Of a stretch of 64,000 nucleotides of DNA, positions 59,383 to 64,000 are shown piece after piece; within the stretch, counting starts at the first letter, position 1, and each line of letters begins with the position of its first letter. The stretch lies in contig NZ_CALWUM010000001.1 in NCBI RefSeq assembly GCF_944384765.1, positions 62,001 through 126,000 of the forward strand, in the 5' to 3' direction. The notes below the pieces were generated by a model, which was given only the letters and a program-made list of their open reading frames with translations, made no database searches and was not told the origin of the DNA. Made by a program: the position numbers and the translations under genes. This DNA is from an uncultured Agathobaculum sp. Its GTDB lineage: Bacteria; Bacillota; Clostridia; Oscillospirales; Butyricicoccaceae.

Positions 59383-62004
59383 TCAGTAGCCGTATGCGCC
59401 GTCCTCGAGCACCCATTTTCCGTCCGCGCCGCGGTACAGGGTGAACGACCAGCCCTCGGCCTGCTCGCGCCACGCATCATCATCGAACTGCGCGTCGCCT
59501 ATGACGGTAATCACGTTTTCGATCGTCAGGCCGTCGTTTTGCACGTTGTCCTGCAAAACGCCGCTTTGCATAATATCCTGCGAGAAACTAAAATCGTGAC
59601 TTACGTCATAGTGCAGGTTTTCGACCGAAAAGCCGTGCGCCCCCGCGTAGTCGCGCACCGCCTGACAGGCCGCCTCGATCTCGCTGTCCGAGAACCGCGC
59701 GCCGAAAATATCCGGGTTGGCTGCCTTGTGCTGCGCCCACACGGTTTGCACCCCCGTGCCTGCGACCGCGTCTTCGACTGCGTCCGCGTCCTGCTGCCAG
59801 CGCTGGTCCAGTTCAGCAAAGATGGCCTCGGCATACGCGCCGTCGGCCTGCGCCAGATAATACACCAGCGCCTCTGTCGCGCATCCGGAAAAGTCATTGC
59901 GTTCCTTGCACATCATATAGGTATAGGGGTCATACGCCCAGCCGGAGCCGCCCGCATCGCCCGCGTCCCACCGAACCGGCAGATAAACCGGCTGCGCCGC
60001 GCCGCCCAGCTGCACGGGCTTCATGGCGAGCGAAACCCGGCTGCCCGATGCAAAGACATACGAGAAATTCGTTTCCTGTCCGTCATCCGTGCTGTGCAGC
60101 CCATCCGCTGTGCCGCCCGACAGGCCGAGCGTCCATTCCGCCGCCTGCACCGGGTCGCGCAGGGCGGTGATGGAGGTGTCCGCCAGCAGGGTGCGCACAC
60201 GGTCTTCCGAACAGGCGGGCAGCCCAAGGCCGGTGTCGTACAGCAGCAGGAACTCATCGAGCGTGGTCACGCCCGCCGCCGCATCCGCCAGCACCTGCGT
60301 GCGAATGGGCTGCGCGCTGTCGAGCGACTCGCCAAACCACACGCGCACCGCGCGGCGCATATCCTGAATCGGAGGATCGCCCGCAGACCCGACGATTGTG
60401 CAGGCGTTCTCCGCCGGGTCCGCCGTGATATCCCACTGACCGATGTAGCCATTCTCTCTGGCAATATAATACCTGCCGAGCTGGCGCAACGCGAGCGCCC
60501 GCTCGTTTTCCTGCTGGTCGCCGGTCTGCCCCTCAAACGAGAGCGCGCTGCCGTCCATTGCCTGTGCAGCCTGATACATCTCGGTATAAGCCGCTGTGAT
60601 CTCCGGGTTCGCCGGGTCATACTGCACATCGGACGCAAATGCAAGAAACCAGGTCAGCCCATCCCGCTCGGCCAGCTCGACGCAGGGAATATAATAGTTT
60701 TGCACCCAGTCCTCGCCGAACGTATCGCGCAGCTCCGCGGTCGCGCCTGCCAGCAGCGTCATCACTGCGCCGCCGTCGGTCGGGTCGTCCGAATAGCCCG
60801 GCAGCGCATCGGGCAGCCCAAAGGTGACCGAACCATCTTCCCCGGTATTCACATAGGCGCGGTCTGCAAAGCAGTCGGGCAGCGTCAGCGTGTAGCCATA
60901 GGTGGCATTGGTATACACATTGCCCTCGAGCGCGGTCTCGCTCACCGCAGACGGCTCACTCTCCCCTACCGACACCGCGCACCCCAGCGTGCCGACCAGC
61001 AGGGCCGCCGCCACGATGAGCGCCGCGCCGCGCTTTTTGGTGCGCGTGTCAAAAATCCCCTCAAACCGCCGCATGAGCGTCTGCTTATCCCCGGTAAAGC
61101 AGGACACCAGCGCGCGCCGTTTGGCCTGCGCGGCCGCGGAGCGCAGAATGGTCTCGCCGTAGGCGCGGCGCGCGTCCACGTCCATGCCGCGCACCACCGC
61201 GTCGTCACAGGCAAGCTCGATGTCCTCCTGCGCGAAGCGCGCCAGCAGGTGCACGAGCGGATTGAACCAGTGCACCGACCGCGCCGCCGTGAGCAGCAGC
61301 TTGAGCCACAGGTCGCCGCGCTTGTAGTGCGTCAGCTCGTGCCGGAAGATGAACATAGCCTCCTGCGCGGAGAGCGCTTCATCCGGCAGGTAAAGCGCGG
61401 GTTTGATAAACCCTGCCAGCATCGGACAGTCCGCCGCCGGTGTGACGAGCAGCGGGATGTCCCGCCGGATGCCGAGCGCGCGCTTCTGCTCCTCAAGAAC
61501 GGCGCGCAGCATATCCCGTTCGGCTGGCTGGCCTGTTCCCCGCGCCAGATACAGGAAGCTCATATAGCTGTACAGTTGCCAGATAGAGAACGCCGCCAGC
61601 CCCAGCATCCAGATGAATGCCAGCGCATAGCCCAAATCAAACGAAATCAGCGTGGGCATATCGTTCGGCGTCAGCGCCTGCGCCTGCTCGCTTGTCACCC
61701 AGCGTTCAGTGGTAAAGGCGCCGTCCTGCTCGATCACAGGCAGGCCCGCCCGTTCCAGCGCTGCCGGTGTGAATTCGGTCTGCGTCAGGTATGTGGTGCG
61801 CGGTGTAATCTGCACCGGCGCATCCGGCAGCGTGAGCTGTACCGGGATCAGCAACCGGATCGCCAAAAGCGCCCACACAAAGCAGATTGCCCGCGCCGGA
61901 TAGCGCTTTTTCAGCACCTTGCGCAATATGAACAGCACCAGCGCTGCCGCCGACACGGTCAGCCCGATCTGTACCAGATTCAGCAGCAATTCGTTTCCAG
62001 TCAT
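59383..62004 (-). CDS. M56 (BlaR1/MecR1-like) membrane metalloprotease with a large C-terminal sensor region
   Basis: This 873-residue protein has an N-terminal membrane domain with the gluzincin motif HELTH (residues 222-226) and a third ligand in ELACDD (Glu 263), then a span at about 326-344. The remaining 530 residues lie outside and are not the penicillin-binding fold of BlaR1. They start YTNATYGYTLTLPDCF and contain several unknown globular parts. In this class, binding of a signal outside activates cleavage of the partner repressor. It is coded 17 bases after the BlaI-like gene. The signal is unknown. Confidence 0.87.
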   Translation of the reverse strand: MTGNELLLNLVQIGLTVSAAALVLFILRKVLKKRYPARAICFVWALLAIRLLIPVQLTLPDAPVQITPRTTYLTQTEFTPAALERAGLPVIEQDGAFTTERWVTSEQAQALTPNDMPTLISFDLGYALAFIWMLGLAAFSIWQLYSYMSFLYLARGTGQPAERDMLRAVLEEQKRALGIRRDIPLLVTPAADCPMLAGFIKPALYLPDEALSAQEAMFIFRHELTHYKRGDLWLKLLLTAARSVHWFNPLVHLLARFAQEDIELACDDAVVRGMDVDARRAYGETILRSAAAQAKRRALVSCFTGDKQTLMRRFEGIFDTRTKKRGAALIVAAALLVGTLGCAVSVGESEPSAVSETALEGNVYTNATYGYTLTLPDCFADRAYVNTGEDGSVTFGLPDALPGYSDDPTDGGAVMTLLAGATAELRDTFGEDWVQNYYIPCVELAERDGLTWFLAFASDVQYDPANPEITAAYTEMYQAAQAMDGSALSFEGQTGDQQENERALALRQLGRYYIARENGYIGQWDITADPAENACTIVGSAGDPPIQDMRRAVRVWFGESLDSAQPIRTQVLADAAAGVTTLDEFLLLYDTGLGLPACSEDRVRTLLADTSITALRDPVQAAEWTLGLSGGTADGLHSTDDGQETNFSYVFASGSRVSLAMKPVQLGGAAQPVYLPVRWDAGDAGGSGWAYDPYTYMMCKERNDFSGCATEALVYYLAQADGAYAEAIFAELDQRWQQDADAVEDAVAGTGVQTVWAQHKAANPDIFGARFSDSEIEAACQAVRDYAGAHGFSVENLHYDVSHDFSFSQDIMQSGVLQDNVQNDGLTIENVITVIGDAQFDDDAWREQAEGWSFTLYRGADGKWVLEDGAYGY

Positions 62005-62021
62005 ATCCTACCCCTCCTGTC

Positions 62022-62393
62022 CTACCGTCCCTGCGCGTCCAGGAAGGCGCGCAGGTCTGCCATGTCCTGCTCGGTCAGCGCGCCTGCGTCCGACAGGCTC
62101 GCGACCAGATTTTTCACCGACCCGCCGCACAGCCGGCGCACAAAGCTCGTGCTCTCCCGCTGCAGGTAGGTCTTGCGCGAGATAAGCGGCGTGTAATAGT
62201 TCTGCCGCCCCTCCTTTTCGCACGAAAGAAAGCCCTTGTCACACAGGCGCGAGAGGAACGTGAGCACGCTCGTCGCCTTCCACTCCTTGCTCACGCGCTG
62301 CTGCACGGCCGCGGCGGTTACCGGCGGCTCGAGCGACCAGACCGCCTGCATCACCTCAAGCTCGGCGTCCGGCAGGCTCTTCATCGTCTTCAT
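62022..62393 (-). CDS. BlaI/MecI/CopY family repressor
   Basis: This 123-residue protein has the winged helix of the family: LPDAELEVMQAVWSLEPPVTAAAVQQRVSKEWKATSVLTFLSRLCDKGFL (residues about 7-56). The YYTPLISRKTYLQRE linker is followed by a C-terminal dimerisation helix. The linker is where M56 proteases cut BlaI-type repressors. It is the first gene of the pair and probably controls itself through the operators at 62411 and 62443. Confidence 0.92.
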   Translation of the reverse strand: MKTMKSLPDAELEVMQAVWSLEPPVTAAAVQQRVSKEWKATSVLTFLSRLCDKGFLSCEKEGRQNYYTPLISRKTYLQRESTSFVRRLCGGSVKNLVASLSDAGALTEQDMADLRAFLDAQGR

Positions 62394-62410
62394 CCAGATC
62401 CCCCCTTTTC

Positions 62411-62469
62411 TCTACAAACGTAAAACCATTTTCTATTTTTATTCTACATACGTAGAGCTATCCTGTCAA
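62411..62469 (-). promoter_or_regulatory. Promoter and operators of the BlaI/M56 operon
   Basis: On the minus strand -35 TTGACA (62464-62469) and -10 TAGAAT (62441-62446) have a 17-base spacer. A perfect inverted repeat TCTAC-ATAC-GTAGA (62443-62456) covers the -10. A weaker copy TCTACAAACGTAA lies at 62411-62423. Both contain the TACA/TGTA-like cores of BlaI operators. Confidence 0.78.
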
Positions 62470-62496
62470 GTCATATTTTGTTTACAGTTTGGAACG

Positions 62497-62525
62497 TTGA
62501 CAGCACCCGGGTTTTGCTGTATGCT
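62497..62525 (+). promoter_or_regulatory. Promoter of the barnase-barstar operon
   Basis: -35 TTGACA (62497-62502) and -10 TATGCT (62520-62525) with a 17-base spacer, back to back with the repressor promoter. Confidence 0.72.
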
Positions 62526-62569
62526 AACAGTGTAAAACCAACCCTCGCAACCATAAAAGGAGCAAAGAT

Positions 62570-63007
62570 ATGCGCAAATTCACCGCGCTCGGGTTTGCGA
62601 TCTGCGGCACTCTTCTGGTGGTGCTGCTGTTCATCGCCGGGCGCATGCTGTATGTCCATCTATACAGCCAATCCTTTGCAGATATCGCAGAGACCGACAC
62701 GCCTGCTGTGCTCAGCATTACGGAAAACAGCACCGCGCTGCCCGACATCACCGACCCCGGAAGGATCAGCGCGTTCACCGAGCTGCTTGACAGCTATACT
62801 TATAAACCATACCCGCATCTCTTTCAGCCCGGCAAGGAGCAGCTGACCGCCAGCTGCCTCACGGTTACCTTTGAAAACGGCAATTCGATCGGCGTCAATG
62901 CGGATGGATATGTGTTCATAGGTGGCGAGCTGCGCGACATCGAGGGCAGCCGCGGGCAGGAATTTTATCACAAACTATACGTTCTGGTCTATCCGAACGC
63001 AAGCTAA
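62570..63007 (+). CDS. Membrane-anchored protein of unknown function
   Basis: This 145-residue protein has one N-terminal span (about residues 6-27) and an outside domain of about 110 residues with ITDPGRISAFTELLDSYTYKPY and TVTFENGNSIGVNADGYVFIGG. This looks like a small beta-rich fold. No family is certain. It begins the operon that continues with the barnase and barstar genes, 12 bases before the barnase start. The ribosome binding site AAAAGGAG is strong. It may help display or sense at the cell surface, but there is no direct evidence. Confidence 0.7.
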   Translation: MRKFTALGFAICGTLLVVLLFIAGRMLYVHLYSQSFADIAETDTPAVLSITENSTALPDITDPGRISAFTELLDSYTYKPYPHLFQPGKEQLTASCLTVTFENGNSIGVNADGYVFIGGELRDIEGSRGQEFYHKLYVLVYPNAS

Positions 63008-63019
63008 AAGGAGCACCCT

Positions 63020-63619
63020 ATGAAAAAGTTAACATCGCTGTGGCTGACGCTGCTGCTCGCGCTCGGCGCGCTGACCGGCTGCACACCGGATACGAGTGTC
63101 GGCGTGATCGGCGGCGCGGACGGGCCGACCCAGGTCTACGTTTCGGATGAGGGCAGCACGGCCGCCGCGGGCGACCCCAGCACCGCCGCCGGCGAGCAAA
63201 TGGGCCCTGCGGTCACCGGAACCGAAACCGTGCTGCGCGGCAGCGAGCCGATCGCCGAGGACGGCAGCTACGACACCCGCGACGCGGTTGCGCTCTACCT
63301 GATGGAATACGGCACCCTGCCGCAGAATTACATCACCAAGGCTGAAGCGCAGGCGCTCGGCTGGGAGGGCGGCTCACTGCTCGCTTACGCGCCCGGCAAA
63401 TCGATCGGCGGCGACCGATTCGGCAACTATGAGGGCGCGCTGCCGGAAAAGGATGGCCGCACCTACACCGAGTGCGATATTGATACCGCGGGCGCTGACG
63501 AGCGCGGCGCGGAACGCATCGTGTTTTCAAACGACGGGCTGATTTTCTACACCGCTGACCACTACCAGACATTCACACTGCTTTTGGGGGAGGAACAAGA
63601 TGAGGGAGCTGCTGCTTGA
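63020..63619 (+). CDS. Barnase-type ribonuclease carried on a lipoprotein
   Basis: This 199-residue protein has a lipoprotein signal with lipobox GALTGC (Cys 21), a linker containing GVIGGADGPT (residues 28-37), and a C-terminal barnase domain (about 85-189). The barnase match is close: LPQNYITKAEAQALGW, YAPGKSIGGDRFGNYEGALP, and ADHYQTFT. All catalytic residues are present: Lys 107 (barnase K27), Glu 151 (E73), Arg 162 (R83), Arg 166 (R87) and His 181 (H102). It should cut single-stranded RNA. The barstar gene overlaps its end by 20 bases. Barnase is normally secreted freely, so the lipid anchor is unusual. Confidence 0.93.
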   Translation: MKKLTSLWLTLLLALGALTGCTPDTSVGVIGGADGPTQVYVSDEGSTAAAGDPSTAAGEQMGPAVTGTETVLRGSEPIAEDGSYDTRDAVALYLMEYGTLPQNYITKAEAQALGWEGGSLLAYAPGKSIGGDRFGNYEGALPEKDGRTYTECDIDTAGADERGAERIVFSNDGLIFYTADHYQTFTLLLGEEQDEGAAA

Positions 63620-63866
63620 CGCAGAGACCCTGTACACGCGCGACCAGGCACACGACGCGCTAGCCAAGGTCTTTGGTTTTCCCGCGGATTACGGCCGCAA
63701 TCTGGACGCTTTATACGATCTGCTGACCGCCTATCCCGCCGCGCGGCTGACCCTGCGCCATGCGGAGATGCTGGTCATCCACATGGGCAACTACGGCGAG
63801 CTGCTGTTACGCGTGCTGGCGGATGCGGCGGCGGAAAACCCTTCCTTTATCCTGCAAACCGAATAA
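63600..63866 (+). CDS. Barstar-family ribonuclease inhibitor
   Basis: This 88-residue protein matches barstar over its full length. The key contact loop reads DYGRNLDALYD (residues about 30-40), matching the barstar YYGENLDALWD loop, with both contact aspartates kept and Trp changed to Tyr. It lacks a signal peptide, so it stays inside and protects the producer from its own barnase before export. The start lies inside the barnase gene after GGGGGAGG, so the inhibitor is made together with the enzyme. Confidence 0.93.
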   Translation: MRELLLDAETLYTRDQAHDALAKVFGFPADYGRNLDALYDLLTAYPAARLTLRHAEMLVIHMGNYGELLLRVLADAAAENPSFILQTE

Positions 63867-63873
63867 AACGAGC

Positions 63874-63912
63874 AAACCCCGCCCGAACCGATCGGTTCGG
63901 GCGGGGTTTTAT
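63874..63912. terminator. Bidirectional terminator after the barstar gene
   Basis: A perfect 16-base stem AAACCCCGCCCGAACC around GATC, flanked by A- and T-rich ends. Confidence 0.93.
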
Positions 63913-64000
63913 CATGCCGTCTCGCCGGGCAGACGCTGTTTGCCGTCCGCCGGGTCGCGCGGCATGGCGCGGCGCAGCGTCGAGCGGAGCAGCACGAGCG
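63912..64000 (-). CDS. C-terminal end of an unidentified protein (partial)
   Basis: A minus-strand frame enters from the right edge and ends at 63912 with LLRSTLRRAMPRDP and then DGKQRLPGETA. The basic tail could be the cytoplasmic end of a membrane protein. Only about 29 residues are visible, so no family can be given. The bidirectional terminator beside the stop supports a real convergent gene. Confidence 0.4.
   Translation of the reverse strand, partial: LVLLRSTLRRAMPRDPADGKQRLPGETA

Noticed and set aside
59158-62169. An open frame of about 1000 codons on the plus strand opposite the M56 protease gene
   Set aside because: It is a shadow of GC-rich codon use in the true gene: no ribosome binding site, extremely Arg/His-rich translation and no family similarity.
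59383-62393. Beta-lactam resistance sensor pair
   Set aside because: The outside region of the M56 protein does not look like a penicillin-binding domain, and no beta-lactamase is nearby.

Overview
The window is a GC-rich chromosomal segment of an anaerobic Clostridia-type Firmicute. The evidence is strong AGGAGG-type ribosome binding sites, sigma-A promoters, a GlgC/GlgD glycogen operon, a nifZ-thiI pair, a CarD regulator, BlaI/M56 signalling, GPH and MATE transporters and a class C group II intron. The mix (archaeal-type PurO, separate AICAR formyltransferase, GlgD, sodium-pump OadB/OadG) best fits Oscillospirales (Ruminococcaceae or Butyricicoccaceae-like). That placement is inference; no rRNA gene is present.

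Layout. 1-8289 (+): a purine operon with the end of purF, a PurF paralogue whose glutaminase site is destroyed, purM, purN, purO, a stand-alone AICAR formyltransferase, two coupled membrane proteins, purD and an unknown gene. 8432-11820 (-): an operon of archaeal-type GAPDH, archaeal-type phosphoglycerate kinase and a tartrate/D-malate-type dehydrogenase. 12150-15562 (-): MarR, CarD (with a MITE at its stop codon), a GNAT acetyltransferase and purA. 15753-20932 (+): cysteine desulfurase, a repeat-rich gap, a membrane protein, thiI and cinA. 21180-29907 (+): the glycogen genes glgB-C-D-A-P. 30106-33994 (-): PTS IIC plus ribokinase, and MATE plus a TIGR04076-type protein. 34167-38127 (+): a metal-homeostasis cluster (HMA protein, AraC regulator, a 28-residue membrane peptide, a DUF6110-like protein, a P1B-type ATPase) with two identical-type inverted-repeat operators.

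38178-45829 (-): a redox island of ferredoxin-flavodoxin, flavodoxins, flavin reductase, a DUF4405-like membrane protein, two aldo/keto reductases, a flavodoxin/cyclophilin-like lipoprotein and a LysR regulator. 46084-51254: a UroD-like protein and a GPH transporter (-) facing two AraC regulators (+), with four TTATCTTG-type repeats in the AT-rich gap. 51251-52892 (-): a decayed class C group II intron just past the terminator of a cyclophilin gene. 53882-57573 (+): a c-di-GMP phosphodiesterase and a diguanylate cyclase. 57723-59131 (-): tRNA-Val(CAC), a 43-residue OadG-like subunit and OadB behind a riboswitch-like leader. 59383-63866: a BlaI/M56 pair (-) divergent from an operon (+) coding an unknown anchored protein, a lipoprotein barnase and its barstar.

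The most interesting systems are the lipid-anchored barnase with barstar, which carries a stretch resembling the OadB signature; the glutaminase-dead PurF paralogue; the GAPDH/PGK/dehydrogenase operon; the operator-linked AraC/DUF6110/ATPase cluster; and the structured leader ahead of oadB. No CRISPR array, prophage or rRNA was seen.
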